From assembly GCA_033439265.1 (NCBI GenBank), contig JAVTVX010000017.1, positions 2,451,001-2,515,000 of the forward strand: a stretch of 64,000 nt of DNA, given 5' to 3'. Below the pieces are notes generated by a model. It saw only the letters and a program-made list of their open reading frames with translations, was not told the DNA's origin and did not search any database. How positions within the stretch are numbered: the stretch's first letter is position 1; each line of letters begins with the position of its first letter. Below, in pieces: positions 1 through 12,400 of the stretch. The position numbers and the translations under genes were made by a program. Origin of the DNA: Dillenia suffruticosa (lineage: Eukaryota > Streptophyta > Magnoliopsida > Dilleniales > Dilleniaceae).

Positions 1-497
1 AGAGACTATTTGCAAGTTAGTTGTAATTTGTAGGAACATAGAGTGTGGATGTAAGACATATTTCATAGTAAATAAATATCTGGTTCATGCTGCATGGTCA
101 TATTCGTTAACTCACGAAAATGATATTTGATGTGTAACATGGCCATGGTTGGGGCCTAAATTTGGCTTATAGACTCAAGCGGGAGGAGAGTCGGATACTG
201 GAAAGAAGGATAGGGATCAAGTGACTGCCCCCCAACATGATAAATACTATGACATGCACAAAAGAAAAGGAGAAAGGACAAGATTATTTATTTATTTAAT
301 TCTTTTAAAGCTAAAGTAGAAGGGAGCTTGGTGGGAAAGAGATCCTTGTTGAAGCATGTTGATTCTTCAATGTTTGGACTTGCCCAGTGTCTTGCGTTGG
401 TCGTGTGCTCCTACTGAAAGTGCTTACTTGTGTTGTAGTTTGTCATGCTAATTGTTTCTCTTATTTATTTTCTTTTTATGTGTTATGTTGCTGTAAG

Positions 498-2416
498 GGG
501 TGACTGGAAAGATTGGGAGTTAAAAGAATACAATTTTGAAGCGAAGGGCCAATTGGCAGAAGGTGGCCATCTCCATCCTTTGCTCAAGGCACGCATTTTA
601 ACATTTTCCTTTTGCTCACTTCTTTCTTTTTAGTTTCTTTATAGGTTGTTGACATGCATTTCAATCAAGCAAATCCTGCATGTCTATATACAAATATTAT
701 ATATATAACCTTCTATGAAAACTTAAGGATGATATCATCTTATCCACGTAGAGAAAAGAGTACAAATGAATGCTATCATAGATCTGTTCTATTTGATTGA
801 ATCCAAAATAGGCTTGTAAATCTGGTCATGAATGTCATTGGTTCATGTGGTTTTTTATTTATCTCTAATTGCTTTTACGTACAGGTGCGAAATCGATTGC
901 AGATGATTTTCTTACACATGGGGTATCATGCTACTTGTTATATTTTGGTTAGATTCAAGACATTACTGCCTTTTCTGAAATCTGTCCTCCACTGATGGAT
1001 CTTGTTTTTCCGCTTGGTGCAGTTTTGAGGAGATGCCTACAAATAACTTTGTTGAAAGCAGGTACTCAGGTTTTTACTGTTGTACCTTAAATGTATCTTG
1101 TACATGTTATTTCTAGGGGTTCTTTTCCTTTAGACAGTAAAATCTTCTTCTGCAAGAGCATGCTGTGAAAATTTGAAGATGAATTATGAAGGTAGAGAGA
1201 TCAAAATGAATGGGTAAGCACTTGGTGTGTCACTAGATCACATGGATACCAATATAGCATGGGGATGAATTGATAGATACTTAAAGAGTCCCTTTTTCAA
1301 TTAAAATAACTGAAGAACTCAGCATGGTCATGCATTTAGTTCTGCTATTGTGCCTTGTTGAGAACAACAGAGGAGGGAATAAAAGTGGGTTGAAGAAAAG
1401 GAAGTTGTGAAAAGGATTTTGTGCTCATCTTTGCTTAATTAAAAGAGAGAATGCCAACCCCTTCTCATTTTTTTTATTATTTGGGTGTTGTTATAATTTG
1501 GATTTTGTAAGGGACCATTGTCCTTTCATTTTGCTTTCCTCATTTCCCTCTCTTCCCAAATCAAGGAACAAGCTATTGCCTTTCAATATTCTTCCTTTTT
1601 TCTTTAAATCTGATTGTAAGGAATTGGTGGAATTGAGGTGGTGTGATTTTTGGAATTAGAAGCTAGGGCTTCTGTAGGGGTTGGGAATAAAAAAATGTGG
1701 TCATGATTTAGTTCCGCTATTTTGCCTTGTTGAGAACAACCTAGGAGGGAATAAAAGTGGGTTGAAGAAAAGGGAGTTGTGTAAAGGAATTTGTGCTCAT
1801 CTTTGCTTAATTAAAAGAGAGAATGCCAACCCCTCCACCTTTTTTTTTTATTCGGGTGTTGTTATGATTTGGTCTCTCTTACCCCTTCCACTCGCTATCT
1901 CCTTCGCACCTCCTCTCTCTAGCCCCAACTGCTTTGCTTAAAGAAACCCTACTCCCAACGACCTCAGACACACCAGATCTGTACTCCGACAGCCATAACC
2001 CTACAACCACAAACGTAACCTACCCCCTACGGCCATAGAAGCACCAGATCTGTCCTCCTATCAAAGCTTTACCCTCAGATCCATCTCTACCGGCCCAGAT
2101 CTACGCTCTCTGCTCTCACCCCTCTGATCCGTAGCCCCAGTACACTGCCTCTGCCGAAGCTTGCAACCTGTGACCCGTACCTCAAATCCACATGAGTCGA
2201 CACCTTCAGCTGAAGCCTTCCACATCTTGCCTTCCACATATCCCTACACCTTCCCATTTAAGCCCAGATCTACCTCACTCTGCGTAACCTTTCCACCCTC
2301 ATATCTATTTTCAGTCCAAGCCTCCAAAGATCTCCCCATCTGCATCCAGCCGAGACCTATGAAACATCAAAAGACTTCAAAGCCGAAGCCTCCAAAGCTT
2401 GCATTCTGCCCAGTGT

Positions 2417-2461
<45 letters not shown>

Positions 2462-5400
2462 ATAATTATTAGTGGTATAATTATTAAAAATTATTAATAT
2501 TGTTATCACCATATAGATATATATTATATGATATTATATTGCAGTATATTATCTATATATCCTACTTTCCTTAATTCGTTTTATATACTATTATTTGAAG
2601 AACTCTGCCACGGCCGGTCCCAAACCCGGGTAAAGGAGTAGGGTTGCGGTAGGTCGACAGCCAGCGTAAAATTTTTGTCAAATGAAAAAATGAGAGACAA
2701 ACATATAAAAACTTTTGGGGCGTTTCCCCCTTAGCGACGTGTTACATCAGACCATGGATGTAGCGACAAGTTACTAAGAGAGCCTAGGGTGCGGGTAAAT
2801 AACATAGTCCATGAAGATAGGAGCCGTCTAGCGACTTGGAATGTAAGATTTTTGACCGGTAAGTTAGGAGAGATAGGAGAAACAATGAATTGGCGAAAAA
2901 TTCATATCATGTGTCTTCAAGAAACTAAATGGGTAGGTGAGAAAGTTAAAGTAGTAGAGCCTTATGGGCATAAGATTTGGTACACAGGTAGGGATAGAAC
3001 TAAAAATAGAGTAGGAATAATTGTACATAAAGATTTATTAGAGAATGTAATAAAGATAAAAAAGAAAATGAGATAGAATTATACTTGCCAAGTTAGTAGA
3101 TGAAGAAACGTAGTTAATATGGTCAGTGTGTATGCGCTCTAAATAGGTATAGACGCAATTAATAAAAGACAATTTTCGGATGATTTAAATGAATTTATAC
3201 AAAGTATACCTAGCATAGAGAAGTTATTTATTGGATGAGATCTGAATGGACACATAGGAGAGGGGAACGAAGGATTCGAAACCATACATGGAAACTTTGG
3301 ATTTGGTAGTAGAAATGAGGCAGGATGTACCATTCTAGATTTTGCCACAGCATTCGATCTGATACTTGTAAACACATTTTTTAAGAAAAAAGAAGCGCAC
3401 TTAGTTACATATAAAAGTGGGTTTAATGTTAGTGAAATAGATTTCTTTCTCACTAGAAGAGGTGATAGAATGACCTGCAAGGATTGCAAGGTTATACCAG
3501 GGGAGAGTGTGACAACTCAGTATAGACCTCTAGTTTTAGATATGTGTGTCTAAAAAGCGAAAGAAGTTCCGTCTATTTGTAAAGTCAAGAATTAAGTGGT
3601 AGAAACTGAAATGAGAAAATGTGATGATTTTTAGAGATAAATTAATTCAAGTGGCAAATTGGTCTTCTAATAATGATTCGGAAATAATGTGGAAAGAGAT
3701 ATCTACTACTATTATGAGCATAGGTAAGGAGATTATTGGTGTATCTAAGGGTCAGGTCCCAATAGACAAAGAGTCATGGTGGTGGAACGAATAAATTCAA
3801 ACGGTTATCCGTACCAAATGAGAGTTATAGAAATCTTAAAGGTAATAGTAGTAACAATGCATATGACATACAAAAATACAAAAAAAAAGAGGTGAAAAAG
3901 ATTATTCAAGAGTCAAAGAGTAAGGTGTATAATGAACTATACAAGAGATTAAAGACAAAAAACGGAGAGAAAGAGATCTACAGAATTGTCAAGCTAAGGG
4001 AAAGAAAGGGTAAAGATTTAAATGGGGTTAGGTGCATTAAGAGTGGAATCAATAATATACTTGTAAAAGATGAGGACATAAGAAAGCGTTGGCGTGATTA
4101 TTTTGACGACCTCTTTAATGTTAAGATTACAATAGATATTGGAAATATTGAGACACTTGTAGAAGAGATTAATAGAGATTTTAATCGTAAAATTCGCTCT
4201 TATGAAGTGAATGGGGCTTTAAAGAAAATGAAAAATAATAAAGCCATAGGACCTGATGGTATTCCTAGAGAAGTATGGAAATGCTTCAGTGAATTTTGTA
4301 TAAAGGTGCTAATGGATATTTTTAATAAAATTTGATAAACTAAGAGAATGTCCCAAATATGGAGGAAAAGTGTAATTATACCCTATATAAGAATAAATGA
4401 GAGATACATGTTTGTTCTAATTATAGAGGAATTAAACTTATGTGCCATACCATGAAATTATGGGAGAGAGTAATAGAGTATAGATTGAGATTGGAGATAA
4501 ATGTATCTCAAAATCAATTTGGATTTATGTCATGGAGATCCATTACCGAAACAATCCACTTGTTAAGATGTTTGATAGAAACATATAGAGCACATAAGAG
4601 AGATCTACATATGGTATTCATCGACCTAGAAAAGCATATGATAGGGTTCCTATAGATTTATTGTGGTGGACACCGATAAAAAAATGGATATTTTTGAGAT
4701 ACATTAATCTCATCAAAGATATGAATGAGGGAGCTGTAATCAGTGTAAGAACTTGTGGGGATTTGAGCGATAATTTTCCCATTAACATTGGGCTTCATCA
4801 AGGTTCAGCATTAAGTTTTGCAATAGTGATAGACGAAATCACAAAAAATATCCAAAATGAATACCATGGTATATGCTTTTCGCAGATGATGTAGTGCTAG
4901 TTAATGAAATTAGGGAGAGGGTTTGTGCTAAACTAGAGTTATGGAGACATACACTAGAATCCAGAGGGTTTAGATTGAGTCGATCGAAAACCGAATATAT
5001 GAGATGTAGGTTTAGCGACAGTTATCAGAATGATGAAGAAACGATTAGGTTAAATGGGCAAGATGTACCCAAAAGTGATCGATTTAGATATTTAGATTCC
5101 ATCATTCAAAATGATAGCAATATAGATGGAGATGTGAATCACAGGATTCAAGCAGATTGGATGAAATGGAGAAGTGCATCTAGAATTCTTTGCGATCGCA
5201 CGATACCATTGCATTTGAAGGGAAAGTTCTATAAAATCGCGATTAGATCTAAACTATTGTATGGTACTAAACGTTGAGCTATTAAACAACAAGAAGAGCA
5301 AAAGATGACTGTAGCAGAAATGAGAATATTTAGGTGGATATGTGGAAAAACTAAAAGAGATAAAATTAGAAATGAAGAGATTCGTAACAAAGTAGGAGGT

Positions 5401-8400
5401 AGTTCAATTATGGATAAAATGCGAGAGAATCGTTTGAGGTGGTTCGGACATGTACAAAAAATACCCGAAGATGCATCGGTTAGGAGAACGAGGACTTAAA
5501 TATGGGAGATCTAATAAAACGGAAAGATAGACCGTTAAAAATTTGGATACAAGTTATCTATAAAGACATGAAAGTTTAGGGTTTAGAAGAGGAAATGGTT
5601 TTGGATAGGAATGGATAGCGTAAAAGAATGCTCACAAATTAAACTAATATATTTTTTATATTTATTTATTGATTTTTTTATTTACTTTTCTTTTTTCTTT
5701 TTATTTTATTTTATTTAGCTATTATATATTTATATATATTTTATCTTCTTCAAATTGTCTCTTAAATGGTCGACCCCAAATATTCGGATTAAGGCTCAGA
5801 TTGTTGTTGTTGTTTTTGTTGTTGGGTGTTGTTATAATTTGGATTTTGTAGGGGACCATTGTCCTTTCATTTTGCTTTCCTGGGTTCTCTCTCTTCCCAA
5901 ATCAAGGAACAAGCAATTGCCTTTCAGTATTCTTCCTTTTTTCTTTAAATATGATTGTAAGGAATTGGTGGAATTGAGGTGGTGTGATTTTTGGAATTAG
6001 AAGCTAGGGCTTCTGTAGGGGTAGGATCTGGTATGGTCAACATACTTGATTTTTCTGCAATGTATCCATCTTGATCTTGCTAAGTAACATTGTATACATT
6101 CTTTGCTTGTTCAACTAGATTTGTTTTAACTGGCTAAATATTCATTCTTCTCTAAGAATTTATTAGAACTGTGATTCTAGGAAAGCAACAGACAGGTTGT
6201 GTGGTTGACTTTGAAACATTTCCAGAGGCAGCTTTGCAAGCCTTGTTATACCCTCAGCAGTTTGCAATGCCACTTAGTTGCATTTGTATGCAAGTATTTG
6301 ATGGGTGGACATGCTTTCAGTTTTTCAGAACCTTTTGCATGCTGCTACAAATTCTATGTGCATAAGTTATTGATACTTATTTTGCAGTTTCTGGAATTTT
6401 GATGCACTGTTCCAACCTCAGCAACACCCTGCTCGGGATTCACATGATACCTTCTTTTTAAAAGGTTTTTCTGCATTCAAGTTATATTAATATTCTTTTA
6501 TTTGCATGCTTTTGTTCTTGTTTTGTTTTTCCTTTTTATGTGGTTTAGTTCAACAAACAAATAATGATCAATACTTTTCATAGTTCCATCTACTACAAAG
6601 GAGCTGCCTGAAGATTATGTTGAGAGGGTGAAGCTTGTTCATGAACGAGGTGGTTATGGATCTAGAGGGTATGACGGTTTGTCTTCTGCTTGTTTACTAG
6701 TAAGTAGGTTTGTATAATTAGCTATTGTCTTATTTCAGATATGTATACGAGTGGAAGAGGGAGGAAGCAAACAAGAACCTGCTTCGGACCCATACTACAG
6801 CTGTTTCCTCAAGAATGCTCTACCAACTTGCACAGGTTTGCAGCCTTCAATTGCTTGATTTCTTATTTGTCCTTGGATGTCTTACCTGAATACTAATCCT
6901 GAGCAGTAGCAAGTAGAATATTCTACTTGATCTCTTTCTCTCTCTCTCTCTCAACCTCTTCCAATTGCTTCAATTATGTCCTACCCCCATCATCATTTTC
7001 TTCTTTCAAAATCAAAGATTAAATTTCCTTGACACTCTAAGTGAAACTTTCAAGATTTTGCCCTTTAGTTGCTAATTTTCCCCAGTATTTTTAAAACTTG
7101 AGTGTGTGTGTTCAACATTGGATATAGGACTGCCATGTATGGAAACTAATGCTAGGGTTGTGTTGACCTGATCCCCCCCCATTTGATGATATAGTTGGCA
7201 ATATAAGTTTTCGTATATATTTCTGACTTGTTATCAGTTGGGTGATCTTTTTTCTTTTAATTTATCTTTTCCTTTTCAGAAACCTTTTGCACCCAAGAAG
7301 TATTTCTCTATTGACAGAGTTTTTCGCAATGAGGCTGTGGACCGGACACATCTTGCAGAGTTTCATCAAATTGAAGGTATGACAACATGGTACGCCATTT
7401 TCTGCAGCACATGTTTGGTTGGCGAAGATTGTAGATTTCTGAAAAGATAATTGGACCATCTGAATTGCAGGCTTGGTGTGTGATAGAGGTCTAACACTTG
7501 GTGACCTCATTGGCGTTCTGTATGACTTCTTCTCACGCCTTGGTAAGACATCGATTTGATTTATTACCAGTGTGACATCCAATTTATAATCCTTAGACAG
7601 CAACCGCATTTGGTTCAAACTCACCCCTGGTTATCATACTGTTGTTAATACCATTATTTTGTTTTTGAAAATAGTGTCCGATAACTTTTCTCTTGTTAAA
7701 CATGTAACTTGAACATCCTAATTAATAGGTATGACAAAGTTAAAGTTCAAACCAGCTTACAATCCATATACTGAGCCCAGCATGGAGATTTTCAGGTAGC
7801 CAAATAATATGACTCTTCTCTCAATAAAATGCATCTCAGATTTGTTATTTGACTTAAGATATTTGTCTCTATTTATGCAGTTATCACGAAGGCCTCAAAA
7901 AATGGGTGGAGATTGGAAATTCAGGTATGTTTAGGCCTGAAATGCTTCTTCCGATGGGCCTCCCTGAAGATGTCAAGGTCATTGCATGGGGCCTTTCCCT
8001 TGAAAGGTAAGAACAAATGCTGTATTTGTGGTTGCTGCTGTTTGCAATTTATTATTATAAATTGTATTATTGTTATTACGGGTGCATCAACAGTATGCTG
8101 CTGCCTTAAAAGGACAGTTACTTATGGATGAGGCATTAACTAAATATTTTGTTGGTTCTGTAGTTACTATTTTGTTTCATTGTTTAATTAGATAGATGGG
8201 CACAGCAATTTTATTTTTAGAATTATTCTGCAATGATTGAATTGTTTAAGGTAGCGTACTGCTGGATATTAGTAATTGTGATTTCTATTGTTGGTTTGAC
8301 AATATAACTGTCTTGACAACGTATGACATTCTCTTACTCGTTTGTGTGATGCAGACCCACAATGATATTGTATGGAATTGATAACATCAGAGATCTTTTT

Positions 8401-8539
8401 GGCCACAAAGTAAGAACTGCATAAAATAACCATTAAAACCCAAGTTGGAAGAATGGTTTAATTAACATTATCTTTTGAATTTTTGTAGGTGGATCTTGGT
8501 CTCATTAAGAAAAATCCAATATGCCGCATTGGAATCTAG
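498..8539 (+). CDS. Phenylalanine--tRNA ligase alpha subunit, cytosolic (5'-incomplete)
   Basis: Charges tRNA-Phe with phenylalanine in the cytosol as part of an alpha2beta2 class II synthetase. Twelve exons can be joined in phase: 498-588, 885-922, 1023-1061, 6388-6464, 6584-6668, 6739-6835, 7280-7376, 7471-7542, 7729-7795, 7881-8006, 8355-8409 and 8489-8539 (TAG). They give about 297 residues with the class II core intact: [19 protein letters not shown] (motif 2 region), [33 protein letters not shown] and [19 protein letters not shown] (motif 3). Plant alpha subunits are about 485-490 residues, so roughly 190 N-terminal residues (the tRNA/DNA-binding-like part) lie before the window or were not found in bases 1-497. 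The first visible intron appears to use a GC donor (589-590). Intron 3 (1062-6387) is inflated to 5.3 kb by a LINE and a tandem duplication. Identity is secure from the near-unbroken match to the remembered Arabidopsis protein; the start is outside. Confidence 0.95.
1323..1682 (+). repeat. Tandem duplication, copy 1 (intron of the tRNA ligase gene)
   Basis: A unit of about 360 bp that recurs with a period near 372 bp. Shared words include TGCCTTGTTGAGAACAAC, TTGCTTAATTAAAAGAGAGA and AAGCTAGGGCTTCTGTAGGG. It has no coding content that I can see. Both copies are in the same intron, so this is a local tandem duplication. Confidence 0.85.
1873..5823 (+). mobile_element. RTE-type LINE, near full length, decayed
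   Basis: A non-LTR retrotransposon of about 3.95 kb. From 5' to 3' it has a pyrimidine-rich leader, an apurinic endonuclease domain from about 2820 ([24 protein letters not shown]; the [20 protein letters not shown] block near 3240), and a reverse transcriptase at about 3890-5280 with [28 protein letters not shown] and the catalytic [10 protein letters not shown]-terminal [11 protein letters not shown] block lies near 5430. It ends in ACCCCAAATATTCGGATTAAG followed by a GTT/TTG run, the usual 3' end of plant RTE elements. GGGTGTTGTTATGATTTGG (1854-1872) and its near copy (5824-5842) form a 19-bp target duplication with one mismatch. Stops and frameshifts split the frame into at least six pieces, so it is inactive. 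Confidence 0.93.
2420..2457. repeat. (TA)n microsatellite inside the LINE
   Basis: An uninterrupted TA run of about 37 bases in the LINE leader region. It is probably length-variable. Confidence 0.95.
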
Positions 8540-9445
8540 TAGCTTGGATCTCTATATATACATTCATCATTTTTATCTGATCAGAGGAAACTGTAATTCA
8601 TACAAAAGCACCTGACTGTGTTTTGCTTTAATGGGTGGATTTATGCTATTTATTCTTTAAGGGCATTTCAAGGAAGGTAGCTGAGGGATATGGGAAATTG
8701 TAATTTTAGGTTTAAATTTATTTGTCGGAAAAATGCCCATAACAATGGCAATTGTATGGGGATTTGTTTTCTGAGGGCAAAGCTGTGTACTACTACTGGA
8801 TTGAAGATACACACAGATTAGTCAAGATTTAGCATTTTCAAGTTAGCAGTTTAATCTTTCGAGGATTCTGCTTTTTTGAATGTCTATTAATTTGTTGCCA
8901 GCCTTTGCCAAGGAACCCCTCAAGCTTTTCTCATTGGGTACGCAAGAATCCTATTACAATTTGTATGACTGAGAGTTTATATTTCTATCTTTATTGCTGT
9001 GGTTGGAGGGTAAATAGATGGGGATGAGACAAGGCCTTGAGTTTCCCAGTTGAGCATGCTAATCAAAATCCAGAAAACCAGAATTCAGGTTTCTGAGCCT
9101 GTCATATACTTGGCCCTTCACAGTCTTCGTCCATTTAATTTTTTCATCTTCACCAGGATCTCTAACGAGGTATAAATCACTGGGAAAAAAAATGGCAACT
9201 CGAACGTGCAATGTACAAGCTTTGGAAACCAATGAAGTTGGCTCATTCTCTATCCTCTCACACACTTGAATGCCCCAGTTGATCATCCTCTCACTGGGTC
9301 ATTTAGTCATGCATCCAGCGTAAACAAAAAAGAGTGCATGAAACTTGCCGAGCAAGGTGCAGGACCGCGATTTGGATGGCACCCGTATTCGACTCCTGCA
9401 GGTCCAGTGGCAAAGAACAAAGAACCCACGAGAACTTCCTTCAAG
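8540..9445. other. Intergenic gap between convergent genes
   Basis: The two flanking genes end towards each other. The first part must hold the 3' UTR of the tRNA ligase gene and the last part the 3' UTR of the receptor-like gene. I see no ORF, RNA gene or repeat in it. Confidence 0.7.
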
Positions 9446-12400
9446 CTAAGGAAAATCTTGCCTCTCAATATCTTGCATATCAACAGGTTCGGGAAAGATC
9501 TCTTTGGATGATCTCTTATGGGACTCATTGGATGATCTCTTATGGGACGAAGATAGATCATTTCCACTGCTGTGAGATCCAACTACTCCTGGATGTTTGA
9601 CGCCACCGGTGGCACTCTCTGATGAGCTATGGTGCCAGCTACCAAAGAACGCGGCATTCCAAGATCTCCTAGACGAAGTAGTTCTTAACCTTGCTGAGCC
9701 AGAATTTTCTTCCCTTACCACTTTCAAGGGATTTTCCAATGCTTTTAGGACGCATTTCATTGCTGGGCGTCTGGAAGGCTTAGGGTCTAGGCATGACCTG
9801 GCCACAACCGCCATAGCCCATACCTCTTCCAATAAGTCCTCATCCACAATCAGAGAGGGATCAACAATCTTAGTCACCAATTCCTTGTCATACATATTGA
9901 TACAAGACACAGTGTGTTCCAACCATTCTCTTGTGGTAGCGTCATCTGATTTACTGATTCCAAGCTTACCCGTTACAAGCTCCAGTAGTACTTTCCCAAA
10001 GCAGTAAACATCATATGCACAAGTAGTTGAGGATGGACCTGAAATTTTAGTAAAAAAACCACTAATTTTCTTTACCCAAAAACAAATCCCTTTGTGCTAC
10101 TCATTCAAAATAATTGATTGGATGAGGATCCTATGAAATGCAAAATTCACCGATTCAACAAGAACATTACTATTATTACAATATGGAAGATCCAAACATT
10201 GAATTCCGATCACTAGTAACTTCCATCGTTTAACAGATGGGTGAATGATGAAAAGGAATATGGTGCATAGCTATGATAGGTGTGAATGATGCAAGGGATG
10301 TAGATGAAGATTCAAGACTACATAAGGGACATGTTGGGTGAGATTGATACATACCGGATGGGCCTTGTTCAGACATCCTGCACAACATCAAGACATATTA
10401 GATATCTATGCAATCATGACAAACATAAAAATAGTAAGGTATTTCATGAACAAAGGCAAGAAGAATTCAATCACATAAGTTGTGTGCAGAGAGAGAGCTG
10501 GAAAGAAAGGAAAGAATTTCCATGGCCATATCAATAACAAAGAATAGCATATGAGGCCAAATAATAAAAATTAATTATGTATTGTTCTAATTATCAGCAA
10601 CAAAAACACTTGATATGCTTGTAAGTGGACTAAATTATATGAGGGAGCATTGAATCCAAAGTCCTTTGGATGCCACAGGTAATCTAGCAATTCAAAGTTT
10701 TTGTTTCTTTGTTTCTTTCCTTTTTTTTCTTCTCCTTCTTGTTTTTCCCTTGCCGTTTTAGTATCTATATTCTACTCAGTTCAACCCAAGTCATGCATTT
10801 TCATTCCATGAGGAATTGGTTGGCACTTAGTCTGATAAGTCCATATTACAGATTTATTATGCATTCTTCAAAGTCATATAATAACTCAGGCAAAGGATGA
10901 GGGTGATCTAGAGCCAAAGAATTTTTTTTTTCCCTTTAAATATAGTTTCTATGAATTTTCTAAACAATTCAAATAGAATAGAAAGCTTACTGTGGAATCC
11001 GCAGCAGCTTTGTGATAACACTCTGATGTGAATCCCCTCCTTGAGCACAGACTTCACTCAAGCTTCCAAGCCGCACTTCAAATTTATCATCAAGAAGGAT
11101 ACTGCTGGCTTGAACATCTCTACACCACATAAAAAGAAGCAAATGATGTTTGCTTCAATGAGTATAAAGTCACAGAACGGAGCAGATAGAACACTTCGCC
11201 CAATATGAGTAGAAGTACAAGCAAAAGTAATGGCTGGGTAGAGCTGAGAAACACCATAATGACTGTATCGAGTAAGGCCTCAATGAAAAATTTGGAGATC
11301 TTGATCAAACCAAAGTGACACGAAGTTAAGACATTCGCCGTCTGGTTGATTGTCTCCTTGAATGGATTATTGAATTAGGTTAATCATCTTCCTTACTCCA
11401 TAGTTGTGATAAAACTCAAGGCATCTATCTAAAACATATTTATACAACCCATTGGCCATGGGTGCTGCCACGAATTATCTAGCAATGTTCTAGCTAAAAT
11501 TTCACATTTGCCAAGTTCAGCAATGCTATATTGGCATCTGCTGAGTTTGGCAAGTTATTAAAGCACCAGAAGGTTGAGGCAAAAAGTGGAATTCTATGAT
11601 TTTCACTCCAGACCCTCTATTGAAGTGAACTTCCTCTTATTTACCTCTTTGTCATCAACATGTGGATTTAAAATTTTCACTCTGCAGTCTAAGAAACCAA
11701 TCATACTATTAACTAAAGGCATTGCTAAAGATTTTCAGTAGGTAAAAACATATAGCTTGCAATCTCTAACTAGCCATTCGTTTTGAAATGAGTAAAACCA
11801 ACTAGTGCAGCAAGAAACAAAAAAGCAAGTGGCAGAAGTTTTAAGTACCTGTGAACAAATGGTGGCGTACACTCATGATGTAGGTAGGAGAGACCTTCAG
11901 CAGTTCCTATTGCAATTTTGAGTCTTGTAATCCAATCCAGAGATTGTAGACCATCATCTTCCAAATCAGTAAGCCTGTACAAGGAATTAGACAAGTCCCC
12001 GTTTGGCATGTATTTGTAAACCAAGAACTTTTCAGTCTCATGCTCAAAGCAGTGTCCCAAGAGTGGGACAAACCTTGGATGAGAAGCCTTGCTGAAAAAT
12101 TCCAACTCCAACATGTAAGATTCTCTCCTCGATGACTGCAAATCAATCTTCTTAATCACTATAGGTAACCCACTAGCTAGAATTCCACGAAATAGTTCGC
12201 CAGAGTGTCCATGTTTCATGAAGTTTGTTTCATTGAAATTGCCAGTGAAGAGGAGCATCTGCTCATATGTATATGACTCTCCGAGACCAGATAAATTGAC
12301 TGGAACCTTTGGAGGGGCTAAGATGCTTCCTTCTGGGGCTGCCCCTCCATTGGCAGCCCCTCTTTGGTTTGAATTACGTTTATCACATACTTTAACAAAC

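Larger units (their letters stand above)
1695..6021 (+). repeat. Tandem duplication, copy 2, split by a LINE
   Basis: The second copy runs 1695-1872, is broken by the LINE at 1873-5823, and resumes at 5824-6021, where the first 19 bases are the target duplication. Its right half repeats copy 1 closely, for example TTGTCCTTTCATTTTGCTTTCC and the AAGCTAGGGCTTCTGTAGGG end. The order of events follows directly: duplication first, LINE insertion second. Confidence 0.85.

Noticed and set aside
2161-2472. 103-codon frame in the LINE leader
   Set aside because: Low complexity, ends in the TA microsatellite, no domain, and lies upstream of the endonuclease.
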